From: Thermodesulfobacteriota bacterium
GTDB taxonomy: Bacteria; Desulfobacterota; Dissulfuribacteria; Dissulfuribacterales; QOAL01
Assembly (NCBI GenBank): GCA_013154175.1
Contig: JAADCZ010000161.1
Coordinates: 1-39,353, forward strand
Direction of reading: 5' to 3'
Length of the DNA stretch: 39,353 nucleotides
Translations under genes and position numbers: made by a program
The notes under the pieces: model-generated
The model's database searches: none
What the model saw: the letters and a program-made list of their open reading frames with translations, nothing else
Told to the model about the DNA's origin: nothing
In this document: piece after piece, positions 24,693 to 33,719 of the stretch
Position numbering within the stretch: position 1 is the stretch's first letter
How the letters are laid out: each line of letters begins with the position of its first letter

Positions 24693-25379
24693 ATGTTGAC
24701 CCAGGAAGAACTCGACAAACTCTTACAGGAAGAAGCTGAGGGTGGTGGTGAAGGCTCAGAAGACTCCCAGGAGCAGGAGGCCCAGGCTGCCGGGGACTCT
24801 GGCGGCGAAGGGGAGGCCTCTGGGACTGTCAGCCAGGACGAGCTGGACAAGCTCCTGGAGGGTGCTGGTGGTGAGGATGGAGCAAGTGAAGGCGATGGTG
24901 CCCCAGAGGCGGCTTCAGACAGTGGCGGAGACGACATAGACTGGTCTGACGCCTTCAAGGAGGCTGCAGAGGGCGGGGACGCCGCTGCCCAAAAGGCAGT
25001 CAGCGAAGGCCTACCAGAGGATGCCCAGGCAGCACCAGAGCCGCCCCCACAGAAGGAGTGTGCACCTGCGGCACAGTTCAATGAGCTGTCTGGGGGCGGG
25101 GACGCAAAGCCTGGCACCAAGCCGGAACTAAACTTCCTTCTTGAGATCCCCCTGGAGGTGCAGGTGGAGTTGGGGCGCTGCACCCTTCAGATAAAGGAGC
25201 TCTTGCAGCTTGGGCAAGGCTCCATAGTAGAGCTTAACAAGATGGCCGGTGAGCCTGCGGACATTTACGTGAACCGGAAGCTCATGGCCAAGGGGGAGGT
25301 GGTCGTGGTCAACGAGAAGTTTGGCATAAAGCTCACCGAGATCATAAGCCCCCAGGAAAGGGTCAAGTCCCTGGGATGA
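24693..25379 (+). CDS. fliN: FliN with a long acidic N-terminus carrying two FliM-like motifs
   Basis: The C-terminal 85 residues form the SpoA domain of FliN (LEIPLEVQVELGRCTLQIKELLQLGQGSIVELNKMAGEPADIYVNRKLMAKGEVVVVNEKFGIKLTEI), the C-ring component that also docks the export ATPase complex. The 228-residue length is well above the roughly 100-140 residues usual for FliN. The extra N-terminal part is acidic and disordered-looking, and holds LTQEELDKLL at residue 2 and VSQDELDKLL near residue 48, both close to the LSQDEIDALL motif of FliM. No CheC phosphatase domain is present, so it is not a typical FliY. It lies 15 bases after fliM and 6 before fliO. Confidence 0.92.
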   Translation: MLTQEELDKLLQEEAEGGGEGSEDSQEQEAQAAGDSGGEGEASGTVSQDELDKLLEGAGGEDGASEGDGAPEAASDSGGDDIDWSDAFKEAAEGGDAAAQKAVSEGLPEDAQAAPEPPPQKECAPAAQFNELSGGGDAKPGTKPELNFLLEIPLEVQVELGRCTLQIKELLQLGQGSIVELNKMAGEPADIYVNRKLMAKGEVVVVNEKFGIKLTEIISPQERVKSLG

Positions 25380-25385
25380 TGGGTA

Positions 25386-25715
25386 ATGGATAGCCTAGAA
25401 CTCATAGCCAAGATGACTGGAGCCCTGGCCCTGGTGCTGGGGGTAATGTTCATAGTGGCCCTGGTCCTTCGGCGCCTGGGGCTTGTGGCCCAGTCCACCA
25501 AAAAGGGCGTGATTGAAGTGGTGGAGAACAGGGCCATATTGCCCAAACGTTATATTTCCCTGGTGAAGGTGGCCGGTAACTACTATCTCATTGGCTCGAC
25601 AGAGCAGGGGATCACCCTGCTTGGTTCACTCGACTCCCTGGGTGCAAAGGGGTTCGATGAGTTTGTGGCAGAGGAAGTTGCGGCCCAATCGGGCAAGGAG
25701 GATGGCCATGAATAG
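25386..25715 (+). CDS. fliO: FliO, flagellar export apparatus assembly protein
   Basis: FliO helps assemble the FliP ring of the flagellar export gate. The 109-residue protein has a single N-terminal membrane helix (ALALVLGVMFIVALVLRRLGLV) followed by a small cytoplasmic domain with IEVVENRAILPKRYISLVKVAGNYYLIGSTEQGITLL, the typical FliO pattern. Its stop overlaps the start of fliP by 8 bases. Identification is supported both by this domain and by its location between fliN and fliP. Confidence 0.9.
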   Translation: MDSLELIAKMTGALALVLGVMFIVALVLRRLGLVAQSTKKGVIEVVENRAILPKRYISLVKVAGNYYLIGSTEQGITLLGSLDSLGAKGFDEFVAEEVAAQSGKEDGHE

Positions 25716-26457
25716 AAAATGGTTCTATCTGGCCATATTCTTGGGGCTGATTTTTCTTGCCCCCTGGGATGCATGGGCGGTTCACATCCCGAATATCAAT
25801 ATCGGAATCGAAAATACAGACGATCCAAAGAAGATTTCTGCTGCCATTGAAATCATCCTGATACTCACCGTCCTGTCCCTTGCGCCATCCATACTTCTCA
25901 TGATGACCTCCTTTACCAGGCTGATCATCGTCTTCGGGTTCCTTCGTCAGGCAATAGGAACCCAGCAGATGCCTCCAAACCAGGTGCTGATAGGCCTTTC
26001 CCTCTTTCTGACGCTCTTCATCATGCAGCCTGTCTGGACGGTGGCCAACCAACAGGGAATCCAGCCATATCTCAATGACGAGATAAATTTCAAACAGGCC
26101 CTCAAGAATGTGGAGAGGCCCCTAAGGAAGTTCATGTTCAAAAATACCAGGGAAGCGGACCTGGCCCTCTTTGCCCATTTTGCCAAGATAGACAATCCAA
26201 AGGATGAAAGCGACATTCCCATGTCGGTCCTCATCCCTTCCTTCATGATTAGCGAGCTCAAGACAGCCTTCGAGATAGGCTTCATCCTTTATATTCCATT
26301 TCTCATTATCGATATGGTGGTCTCCAGCGTGCTTCTTTCCATGGGGATGATGATGCTGCCGCCAGTGCTCATATCGTTGCCATTCAAGCTTCTTCTTTTC
26401 GTTCTGGTGGATGGCTGGCACATCCTTGCTGGCTCTCTGCTGCAAAGCTTTTCATAA
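25708..26457 (+). CDS. fliP: FliP, flagellar type III export gate protein
   Basis: FliP forms most of the FliPQR export gate in the membrane. The track start at 25591 lies inside fliO; the ATG at 25708 is chosen because AAGGAGG ends about 6 bases upstream and the product then begins with a signal peptide (MNRKWFYLAIFLGLIFLAPWDAWA), as FliP does, giving 249 residues. Conserved elements seen: LSLAPSILLMMTSFTRLIIVFGFLRQAIGTQQMPPNQVLIGLSLFLT and VLIPSFMISELKTAFEIGFILYIPFLIIDMVVSSVLLSMGMMMLPPVLISLPFKLLLFVLVDGW. Confidence 0.96.
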   Translation: MNRKWFYLAIFLGLIFLAPWDAWAVHIPNINIGIENTDDPKKISAAIEIILILTVLSLAPSILLMMTSFTRLIIVFGFLRQAIGTQQMPPNQVLIGLSLFLTLFIMQPVWTVANQQGIQPYLNDEINFKQALKNVERPLRKFMFKNTREADLALFAHFAKIDNPKDESDIPMSVLIPSFMISELKTAFEIGFILYIPFLIIDMVVSSVLLSMGMMMLPPVLISLPFKLLLFVLVDGWHILAGSLLQSFS

Positions 26458-26474
26458 CCAGGGAGGAGATACCC

Positions 26475-26744
26475 ATGACTCAGGATATGGTAGTTGGTTT
26501 TGCCAGGAACGCAGTGGAGATAACCCTTCTCATCAGCCTGCCAATGCTGGGCCTTGGCCTGGTGGTTGGCCTTATGGTGAGCATCTTTCAGGCAGTCACC
26601 CAGATCCAGGAGATGACCCTTACCTTCGTGCCAAAGATAATAGCAGTACTCTTGGGTCTGCTCCTGGCTTTTCCCTGGATGATGAACAAGATGGTGGACT
26701 ACACCAGGGACATTATCATAAACATTCCCCAGTTTATAAAGTAG
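26475..26744 (+). CDS. fliQ: FliQ, flagellar type III export gate protein
   Basis: FliQ contributes the outer layer of the FliPQR gate. The 89-residue, two-helix protein shows LLISLPMLGLGLVVGLMVSIFQAVTQIQEMTLTFVPKIIAVLL, which is strongly conserved in FliQ and its injectisome homologues. A GGGAGGAG site precedes the ATG. fliR starts 3 bases after its stop. Confidence 0.96.
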   Translation: MTQDMVVGFARNAVEITLLISLPMLGLGLVVGLMVSIFQAVTQIQEMTLTFVPKIIAVLLGLLLAFPWMMNKMVDYTRDIIINIPQFIK

Positions 26745-26747
26745 GTC

Positions 26748-27536
26748 ATGGGGCAGGATTTCATTGCATGGATCCTTTTGCACTACAAGGTGTTCGTCCT
26801 AGTGCTAGTGAGGGTGTCAACGATGTTCTTCATGATGCCCATTTTCGATTCGAGAACAATCCCCATGACGGTGAAGGCGTGTATAAGCCTAATGCTTGCC
26901 TGGTGTCTGGCGCCAGTCGTCCATCTCTCCCCAGATATCTTTCCAGTGACCACCCTTGGATTCTTCATTTTGGTCCTGCAGGAGGTGCTGGTTGGTATCA
27001 TCCTCTCCCTCCTCTTAAAGCTTGTATTTGCCGGGCTCCAGGTGGCAGGCCAGATGGTTGGTGTCCAGATGGGGCTAAGTGTTGCCAATATAATGGACCC
27101 GCAGACAGGGGTTCAGTCAGTGATCGTAGCCCAGTTCGCCTACATGATCGCCCTGCTGCTGTTTCTTGTGGCAAATGGACACCATGCCATCTTAAGAGCA
27201 CTTTACGAAAGCTTTGAGATACTTCCCCCTGGCACCCTGGTTCTAAATGGCACCCTATACAAGATTGTCATGCTCATGGGCCATGAGATGTTCGTGTTGT
27301 CCATAAAGCTCATGGCCCCTGTTATGGCCATACTCTTTCTGAGTCAGGTGGGCCTTGGAATCCTGGCCAAGCTCGTGCCCCAGATAAATATGCTCATGGT
27401 GAGTTTTAGTCTCAATGTTGCCTTGGGGCTCTTCTTCTTTGGTCTTACGCTGCAGTTTTTTTGGCCTGTCCTTGCAAGGTCCCTCAACAAGGCGGTGCAT
27501 CTGTTGCCACTGGCGCTTAGGGCAATGGGAGGCTGA
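26748..27536 (+). CDS. fliR: FliR, flagellar type III export gate protein
   Basis: FliR completes the FliPQR export channel. The 262-residue polytopic protein has family features VLVRVSTMFFMMPIFDSRTIPMTVKACISLMLAW near the start, LQVAGQMVGVQMGLSVANIMDPQTG in the middle and LSQVGLGILAKLVPQINMLMVSFSLNVALGLFFFGLTL near the end. Its length is normal for FliR without fusion to FlhB. The next gene begins 2 bases after the stop. Confidence 0.95.
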   Translation: MGQDFIAWILLHYKVFVLVLVRVSTMFFMMPIFDSRTIPMTVKACISLMLAWCLAPVVHLSPDIFPVTTLGFFILVLQEVLVGIILSLLLKLVFAGLQVAGQMVGVQMGLSVANIMDPQTGVQSVIVAQFAYMIALLLFLVANGHHAILRALYESFEILPPGTLVLNGTLYKIVMLMGHEMFVLSIKLMAPVMAILFLSQVGLGILAKLVPQINMLMVSFSLNVALGLFFFGLTLQFFWPVLARSLNKAVHLLPLALRAMGG

Positions 27537-27538
27537 GC

Positions 27539-28627
27539 ATGGCAGAGGAGTCCTTTCAGGAACGCACTGAACAAGCGACCCCGAAACGGCGGGAAGAGGC
27601 CCGCAAAAAGGGGCAGGTACCAAAGAGCAGGGAGCTCGCCTCTGTTTCCGTGCTCCTCTCAGGCCTCTTTACCCTCTACTGGGGCAGTGCATTCTTCATG
27701 ACGAGGCTTGACCAGATGCTCATCTACTATCTGGAAAACCTCCACTCCTTTCCTGTGACTCTGGCGGGCGTGAGGTCTCTGGGGCTTACTGGGCTCATCC
27801 AGTTTGCCACCATCCTGGCACCCCTTCTCCTTGTCATCACCCTTGTGTCCATACTGTCAAATTTCCTGCAGATAGGTCCACTTTTGACCCTCGAGCCCCT
27901 GAAGCCCCAGTTTTCACGTATGAGCCCTGCCCAGGGAATAAAGAGGCTCTTTTCCCTCCAGGCACTAATGGAGTTCGTCAAATCCCTGTTTAAGCTCATT
28001 GTGGTGTGCTGGATTGTCTATACCACAGTTTCAAAGGGCGTAGAGCATATAATGCCCCTTTTGGACATGACTCCCTACAATATCGCCTCTTTCATAGGGA
28101 TGGTGAGCTTCGAGATTTTCTGGAAGTCGTGTTTGGCAATGATATTGCTTTCTATTCTTGACTACCTGTTCCAGAGATACGAACACGAGAAGAACCTGAA
28201 GATGACCAAGCAAGAAGTGAAGGAAGAATTCAAACAGACAGAGGGTGACCCCCACGTGAAGTCGAGGATCAGGAGCATACAGCGGGAGATGGCAAAGAAA
28301 CGCATGATGCAAGAGGTGCCAGAGGCAGATGTCGTCATCACCAACCCAACGAGGCTAGCCGTAGCCCTCAAGTATGAACCAGGAAAGATGGAGGCACCAA
28401 TGGTCGTTGCAAAGGGGGCAGGTACCATAGCAGACAAGATTCGCGAGATTGCAAGGCAACATTCAGTGCCTGTTATCGAGAACAAGCCAGTGGCCCAGGG
28501 TCTCTACAAGCTTGTGGACATAGGCGAGACAATTCCGGAAAGCCTCTTCAAGGCTGTGGCTGAAATATTTGCCTACGTTTACAAGCTTCAGGGCAAGGGC
28601 AAGAGGGCCGGTTCGGCAAAGGCTTAA
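27539..28627 (+). CDS. flhB: FlhB, export switch protein, with NPTR in place of NPTH
   Basis: FlhB switches substrate specificity from rod/hook to filament proteins. The N-terminus EESFQERTEQATPKRREEARKKGQVPKSREL is the classic FlhB opening; four membrane segments follow up to about residue 210, then the cytoplasmic domain with KMTKQEVKEEFKQTEGDPHVKSRIRSIQREMAKKRMM. The autocleavage site usually reads NPTH, but here codons aac cca acg agg give NPTR (269-272) within VVITNPTRLAVALKYEP. Asn and Pro are retained. Length is 362 residues. The remainder (VPVIENKPVAQGLYKLVDIGETIPESLFKAVAEIFAYVYKL) is fully conventional. Confidence 0.95.
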   Translation: MAEESFQERTEQATPKRREEARKKGQVPKSRELASVSVLLSGLFTLYWGSAFFMTRLDQMLIYYLENLHSFPVTLAGVRSLGLTGLIQFATILAPLLLVITLVSILSNFLQIGPLLTLEPLKPQFSRMSPAQGIKRLFSLQALMEFVKSLFKLIVVCWIVYTTVSKGVEHIMPLLDMTPYNIASFIGMVSFEIFWKSCLAMILLSILDYLFQRYEHEKNLKMTKQEVKEEFKQTEGDPHVKSRIRSIQREMAKKRMMQEVPEADVVITNPTRLAVALKYEPGKMEAPMVVAKGAGTIADKIREIARQHSVPVIENKPVAQGLYKLVDIGETIPESLFKAVAEIFAYVYKLQGKGKRAGSAKA

Positions 28628-28639
28628 GGAGGATAGGTA

Positions 28640-30745
28640 GTGGCAGCTATTAACGCAGTAAGATCCTTTTGGAGTGGGATAGAGGTAGATACGAGCAACA
28701 TCATTGCAGCGGCAGGCGTGGTTGGAATCCTGTTGCTCATGATCCTTCCCTTGCCTGCAGCCGCGCTGGATCTTTTTTTGGCACTCAATATAACCATATC
28801 CCTCCTTGTGTTTCTCATGTCCATCTACATATTGAAACCACTGGATTTTCCAGTGTTTCCATCCTTGCTCCTGATAACGACCCTCTTCAGGCTTTCCCTC
28901 AACATTGCCTCGACCAGGCTTATTCTCCTCCACGGACACGAAGGGGTGGATGCAGCAGGAAAGATAATCATGGGGTTTGGCCACTTTGTGGTTGGAGGCA
29001 ACTTCGTCGTGGGGGCCATTGTCTTCTTCATACTGGTCATCATCAACTTTGTGGTTATCACAAAGGGTGCCGGGCGAATTGCAGAGGTGGCAGCACGCTT
29101 CACCCTGGATGCAATGCCTGGAAAGCAGATGGCCATCGATGCAGATCTCAATGCCGGGCTCATAGACGAGGCAGAGGCCAAGCGCAGAAGGGAAGAGATA
29201 GCAAAGGAGTCTGAATTCTACGGCGCCATGGACGGTGCCAGCAAGTTCGTCCGGGGCGAGGCCATTGCCGGGCTCATCATCATGGCAATAAACGTAATAG
29301 GCGGCTTCGTCATTGGAGTTTTGCAACAGGGCATGCCAGTAGCCAGCGCAGCCCAGAGCTATACCCTCCTGACCATTGGAGACGGGCTGGTATCCCAGAT
29401 TCCAGCACTCATCATCTCCACTGCCGCAGGTATCCTTGTGAGCCGGGCAGCCTCGACCACAAGTATGGGAAAGGAGTTCATCAGGCAGTTTTCCTCCCAC
29501 CCACAGGCACTGGCTGTCACAAGCGTCATAGTCTTTCTGTTCAGCTTCATCCCCGGGCTTCCAACCATACCCTTCGTGCTCCTTTCTGGCGGCATAGCAT
29601 TTCTTGCCTACACGGCCTTTAAGGAGCAGAGGCGGGTCAGCCAGGATCTCGAGGGCAAGGAGAAGAAAGAAGAAGAGGCCAAGGCCGAGGAAGAGGCCTC
29701 CGAGCCTGAAGAGGTGGAGCGGCTTCTTCAGCTCGACATACTGGAGCTCGAGGTTGGCTATGGCCTCATTCCGCTTGTGGATGAAGAGCAGGGTGGGGAT
29801 CTCCTTGAGCGGATAAAGTCCATCAGGCGCCAGTTTGCCCAGGAGATGGGAATTATCGTTCCGCCCCTTCACGTAAGGGACAATCTCCAGCTGCAACCTG
29901 GCCAGTACAGGTTTCTCATAAAGGGTATCGACGTTGCCAAGGGCAATCTGATGATTGGCCATCTTCTAGCCATGAATCCTGGGGATGTGAGAAAGGAGAT
30001 TGACGGCATTCCAACCACAGAGCCCGCCTTTGGCCTTCCTGCAATATGGATAAGGGAAGACCAGAAGGAAGAGGCCCAGCTTGCGGGTTACACAGTGGTT
30101 GATCTGTCAACCGTAATAGCAACCCATCTTGCCGAGGTCATCAAGAAGAACGCAGCAGATCTCCTTGGCAGACAGGAGGTTCAGCGTCTTCTCGACACCC
30201 TTGCCAAGACGAGTCCAAAGGCCGTCGAGGAGGTTACCTCCATCCTCAATCTGGGGATTATCCAGAAGGTCCTCCAGAATCTTGTCAGGGAGAATATTTC
30301 CATTCGTGACCTCCTTACCATTACCGAGGCCCTTGCAGATTATGGCGAGATGACCAAGGATCCAGAGATCCTCACAGAATATGTGAGACAGCGTCTTGGC
30401 AGGGCAATAGTCAAGCCCTTTGTCGACGAGGATGAAACCCTGCGGGTGCTCACAGTCGATTCCCAGATCGAGGAGATAATCAGGAACAGTCTCCAGCAGA
30501 CAGAGCATGGTGTATTTCTCACCCTGGATCCAGCAGCGGCCCAGAGGATAATCAACGCTGTCAAGAAGGGTGTGGAAGAGGCGGAGAGCAAGGGTTTCGC
30601 TCCGGTAATACTTACAAATCCCACTGTTAGGCGCCACCTGAGACGCCTTATCGAGCGGTTTATCCCGGATGCACATGTGATCTCCCATTCGGAGATCCCT
30701 GGAAACATCCGACTTGAATCCGTTGGTGTAATAACCCTGGAGTAA
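28640..30745 (+). CDS. flhA: FlhA, flagellar export gate protein
   Basis: FlhA forms the nonameric export gate ring that receives substrate-chaperone complexes. The 701-residue protein has about eight membrane helices in the first 320 residues, including the FHIPEP-family segments FPSLLLITTLFRLSLNIASTRLIL and FTLDAMPGKQMAIDADLNAGLIDEAEAKRRR, then a charged linker (EGKEKKEEEAKAEEEASEPEEVERLLQ) and the cytoplasmic substrate-docking domain. It starts at GTG 28640 with AAGGAGG 7 bases upstream. Confidence 0.96.
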   Translation: MAAINAVRSFWSGIEVDTSNIIAAAGVVGILLLMILPLPAAALDLFLALNITISLLVFLMSIYILKPLDFPVFPSLLLITTLFRLSLNIASTRLILLHGHEGVDAAGKIIMGFGHFVVGGNFVVGAIVFFILVIINFVVITKGAGRIAEVAARFTLDAMPGKQMAIDADLNAGLIDEAEAKRRREEIAKESEFYGAMDGASKFVRGEAIAGLIIMAINVIGGFVIGVLQQGMPVASAAQSYTLLTIGDGLVSQIPALIISTAAGILVSRAASTTSMGKEFIRQFSSHPQALAVTSVIVFLFSFIPGLPTIPFVLLSGGIAFLAYTAFKEQRRVSQDLEGKEKKEEEAKAEEEASEPEEVERLLQLDILELEVGYGLIPLVDEEQGGDLLERIKSIRRQFAQEMGIIVPPLHVRDNLQLQPGQYRFLIKGIDVAKGNLMIGHLLAMNPGDVRKEIDGIPTTEPAFGLPAIWIREDQKEEAQLAGYTVVDLSTVIATHLAEVIKKNAADLLGRQEVQRLLDTLAKTSPKAVEEVTSILNLGIIQKVLQNLVRENISIRDLLTITEALADYGEMTKDPEILTEYVRQRLGRAIVKPFVDEDETLRVLTVDSQIEEIIRNSLQQTEHGVFLTLDPAAAQRIINAVKKGVEEAESKGFAPVILTNPTVRRHLRRLIERFIPDAHVISHSEIPGNIRLESVGVITLE

Positions 30746-30774
30746 CATGGAATCAATGATAGTGGAGGGGCATC

Positions 30775-31992
30775 ATGCAGCTGAGGCGGTTTAGGGCAAA
30801 ATCCATTTCAGATGCCTTGGAAAAGGTAAAGGTAGAGCTTGGAGACGATGCAGTAATACTTAGCACCAAGAACAGGTCAGAAAGGGATAAAAAAACCGGA
30901 AAACGGATAAATTATGTAGAAATAGTCGCAGCCGTCGACAAGGACGTTGACAGGCTTTGCCGCCCCTTTGAACCCCAAAGGGAGGAGGTGGCAGGCAAGA
31001 AGGCAGATGTCGGCCCTGGCCAGGAAGACCTTTTCAAGGAAATGGCTCAACTCAAGGCCCAGGTTGCAAGGCTCGTCCAGGTGGTGGAGGGGCTGAGCCA
31101 AAGGGAACACGAGGGAGAAAGAGCCACAGCGAGGCAGGGAGACGGCAGTCAGGGGCTTCATGAAACCGTTGCCTCCTGCCTTGGGCTAGACAGAAAGAGC
31201 GAGGCTATTGTCAGAAACGTTCTTTCAAGGCTTTCAGAGGGTGAGAAGGGCTGGACAAAGGTGATTCCTGCCCTCAGGGCCTTTATCACAAAGGGGCTCA
31301 GACAGGGGCCTATTGCAGAGGAGCTTGGCACGAGGTGCTGGTGGGCCTTTGTTGGCCCCACGGGTGTCGGAAAAACGACTACGCTTGCCAAAATTGCTGC
31401 AAGGCTCAAATTCCTCTGCAAGAAGGAGGGAGCCCTCATATGCGTGGATGGTTACCGCATGGGAGCGGCAGAGCAGCTCGAGAAGTACGCAAACCTCATG
31501 GATATACCCTTCTACACTGCCAAGACCAACAAGGAGCTCGTGAGGCTCTTTGGCATCCACAAGGATAAGGATTTTATCTTTGTAGATACAACTGGCCGAA
31601 ATCCTTTTACTTCCTCCCACAAGACAGAACTGGAGCGTCTCTTCGACTCTGTACCCGGACTTATGGCACAGGTCATGCTTAGTGCTACTTGTAAGAGAGA
31701 GGATCTTATGGGAGCAATTAGTTTCTACAAACAGTTTCCAATAGCAGGCTGGACCCTTACAAAGGTTGATGAAACCAGGTCCTTGGCCGCCTCTGTCTTT
31801 CCCTTGATAGAGGCCGATCTTCCTCTTTCTTATGTTACCAACGGACAGCGGGTTCCTGAGGACATAAGTAGTGCAAGTGGCAAAGAGATAGCGGAACTGA
31901 CCCTTGAGCCACTGAGAGGGCTTGGGAGACTTCTTGATGTTCCTAGATGTAATGCAAAAGAGAAAGAAACTGTGGTACCGGAGTCCCTATGA
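30775..31992 (+). CDS. flhF: FlhF, SRP-type GTPase for flagellar placement
   Basis: FlhF recruits early flagellar components to the pole. The N-terminus LRRFRAKSISDALEKVKVELGDDAVILSTKN is the FlhF B-domain, then a charged linker, then the NG GTPase domain with WAFVGPTGVGKTTTLAKIAARL (G1), DGYRMGAAEQLEKYANLM, VDTTGRNP (G3) and LTKVDETRS (G4). Length of 405 residues is normal. It starts 29 bases after flhA and overlaps flhG by the 4-base ATGA. Confidence 0.95.
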   Translation: MQLRRFRAKSISDALEKVKVELGDDAVILSTKNRSERDKKTGKRINYVEIVAAVDKDVDRLCRPFEPQREEVAGKKADVGPGQEDLFKEMAQLKAQVARLVQVVEGLSQREHEGERATARQGDGSQGLHETVASCLGLDRKSEAIVRNVLSRLSEGEKGWTKVIPALRAFITKGLRQGPIAEELGTRCWWAFVGPTGVGKTTTLAKIAARLKFLCKKEGALICVDGYRMGAAEQLEKYANLMDIPFYTAKTNKELVRLFGIHKDKDFIFVDTTGRNPFTSSHKTELERLFDSVPGLMAQVMLSATCKREDLMGAISFYKQFPIAGWTLTKVDETRSLAASVFPLIEADLPLSYVTNGQRVPEDISSASGKEIAELTLEPLRGLGRLLDVPRCNAKEKETVVPESL

Positions 31993-32885
31993 ATCAAGCT
32001 GCTACACTCAAGCAATGGAAGGCTTACTGCTCGTTCAACCAGGCTGCCATGGAAAGTAAAGGCCAGGGCAGTCGGGTTCAGTCGTCTCATCCCAAGGTCT
32101 TGTGTTTCAGCAGCGGCAAGGGCGGGGTAGGAAAGACCAGCATAGTCACCAACCTTGCCATAGCCATGGCACAAAAGGGTAAGAGGGTATTGGTCTTGGA
32201 TGCGGATCTCGGACTTGCCAATGTTGATGTAATGCTTGGAATTACACCCAAATATTCCATACAGCATGTTTTTTCTGGTGAACGAACCTTGTCGGACGTA
32301 ATCATGGAGGGGCCGGGAGGCATAAGGCTCTTGCCGGCAAGCTCGGGCATTCAGGAGCTATGTAACCTGAATGACAGTGAAAAACTCTTCCTGCTCAATG
32401 AGTTTGATTCCCTGGAGGAGCCGGTGGACATAATGCTCATCGATAATTCTGCTGGTATTTCTGACACTGTCATGTATTTTAACATGGCATCCCAAAGCAG
32501 GGTTATAATTTTGACACCAGAGCCTACCTCCATAACTGATGCCTATGCCCTCATAAAGGTTTTGTCCAAGAGGTATATGGTCAAGGAGTTTTCAATAGTG
32601 GTCAACTGGACCAATAGCAGTCATGAGGCCCAAAAAATCTTTAGACAGCTTACAGCGGTTGCAGACAGGTTTCTCGGTTTTCTGTCTTTCCACTTTCTGG
32701 GATACATCCCCAAGGATACATCCATCCCAAAGTCGGTGAGACAGCAACGGCCAGCCCTGGAACTGTTTCCTGATTCAAAGGCCAGTCAGAGGATTAGGCT
32801 GCTTGCAGACAATATCTTGAAGCTGGATGCAGGCACGAACGACGGTAACATAAAATTTTTCTGGAAGAATCTGTTGAGGCTATAG
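31989..32885 (+). CDS. flhG: FlhG/FleN, MinD-type ATPase controlling flagellar number
   Basis: FlhG limits flagellar number by acting on FlhF and, in some species, on the master regulator. The 298-residue protein has the deviant Walker A FSSGKGGVGKTSIVTNLAIAM, VLVLDADLGLANVDVMLG, and LIDNSAGISD. The N-terminus MNQAATLKQWK resembles the DQAxxLR activation helix that stimulates FlhF GTPase activity in studied homologues. It starts with the ATGA overlap with flhF and is followed 2 bases later by fliA. Confidence 0.93.
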   Translation: MNQAATLKQWKAYCSFNQAAMESKGQGSRVQSSHPKVLCFSSGKGGVGKTSIVTNLAIAMAQKGKRVLVLDADLGLANVDVMLGITPKYSIQHVFSGERTLSDVIMEGPGGIRLLPASSGIQELCNLNDSEKLFLLNEFDSLEEPVDIMLIDNSAGISDTVMYFNMASQSRVIILTPEPTSITDAYALIKVLSKRYMVKEFSIVVNWTNSSHEAQKIFRQLTAVADRFLGFLSFHFLGYIPKDTSIPKSVRQQRPALELFPDSKASQRIRLLADNILKLDAGTNDGNIKFFWKNLLRL

Positions 32886-32887
32886 AT

Positions 32888-33706
32888 ATGGCACGAACAA
32901 GCGCAGCTCCTAAACTCAAAGACTATACAGATGAGTTCTTCGGACAAGGCAAGGCCCTGACACCGGAAAAGAGGGAGGAACTGATAATCAAGTATTCTCC
33001 CCTGGTAAACTATGTGGCCAACAGGCTGGCCGGCAGGCTACCGCCCCACATCTTGCCTGAGGATTTGATAGGGCCTGGAATCATTGGCCTTATCGATGCC
33101 ATAGAGAAGTTCGATCCAGCCAAGAAGATAAAGTTCAAGACCTATGCGGAGTTTCGTATAAGGGGCGCCATGCTCGATGAACTCAGGCATCTTGATTGGG
33201 TACCCCGGTCAGTGAGGAAAAAGGCAACGGAACTCGAGCAGGTGATAGAACGTCTGGAGAAGCGCCTCGAGCGAGTGCCCGAGGATGAGGAGATTGCCGA
33301 GGAGATGGGGCTCAGTATCAATGAATATTACAAGCTTCTCGATAAGACTCGTGGCATAACCTTCCTGGACATCGAGGCCATAAGGCGAAGGATGCCAGAT
33401 GCAACGGATGAAGACCTCTTTGACCTCATTGCAGATGACGGCCAGAGCGATCCCTTTGAGCGTCTCAACATGCTGGAGATAAAGGAGATAGTGGTAGATT
33501 GCATCAAATCCCTGCCTGAGAAGGAAAAGCTCGTGGTCTCCCTCTACTACTTCGAGGATCTCACCATGAAGGAAATCGGTGAAATTATGGGATATACAGA
33601 GAGTCGTATCTCCCAGATGCACACCAAGGCGGTAATGACCATCCGCGCAAAGTTGGCAGAAATTTTTGATAAAAATGAATTATCTCAAATAAAGGAGATT
33701 TTTTAG
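32888..33706 (+). CDS. fliA: FliA, sigma-28 factor for late flagellar genes
   Basis: FliA directs RNA polymerase to flagellin, motor and chemotaxis genes. The 272-residue protein shows region 2 (YSPLVNYVANRLAGRLPPHILPEDLIGPGIIGLIDAIEKFDPAKKIKFKTYAEFRIRGAMLDELRHLDWVPRSVR), region 3 and region 4 (SLPEKEKLVVSLYYFEDLTMKEIGEIMGYTESRISQMHTKAVMTIRAKL). The overall pattern is closer to FliA/WhiG than to other sigma-70 factors, and the operon position after flhG is standard. I found no clear sigma-28 promoter within the window, so its targets appear to be elsewhere. Confidence 0.95.
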   Translation: MARTSAAPKLKDYTDEFFGQGKALTPEKREELIIKYSPLVNYVANRLAGRLPPHILPEDLIGPGIIGLIDAIEKFDPAKKIKFKTYAEFRIRGAMLDELRHLDWVPRSVRKKATELEQVIERLEKRLERVPEDEEIAEEMGLSINEYYKLLDKTRGITFLDIEAIRRRMPDATDEDLFDLIADDGQSDPFERLNMLEIKEIVVDCIKSLPEKEKLVVSLYYFEDLTMKEIGEIMGYTESRISQMHTKAVMTIRAKLAEIFDKNELSQIKEIF

Positions 33707-33719
33707 TGCTGAGCCATTT

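Noticed and set aside
26411-27217. 268-residue ORF overlapping fliQ and fliR in another frame
   Set aside because: Composition is not protein-like and both overlapped genes are certain.
28463-29962. 499-residue ORF on the minus strand opposite flhB/flhA
   Set aside because: It is antisense to two certain genes and its histidine- and cysteine-rich composition is a shadow of their codons.
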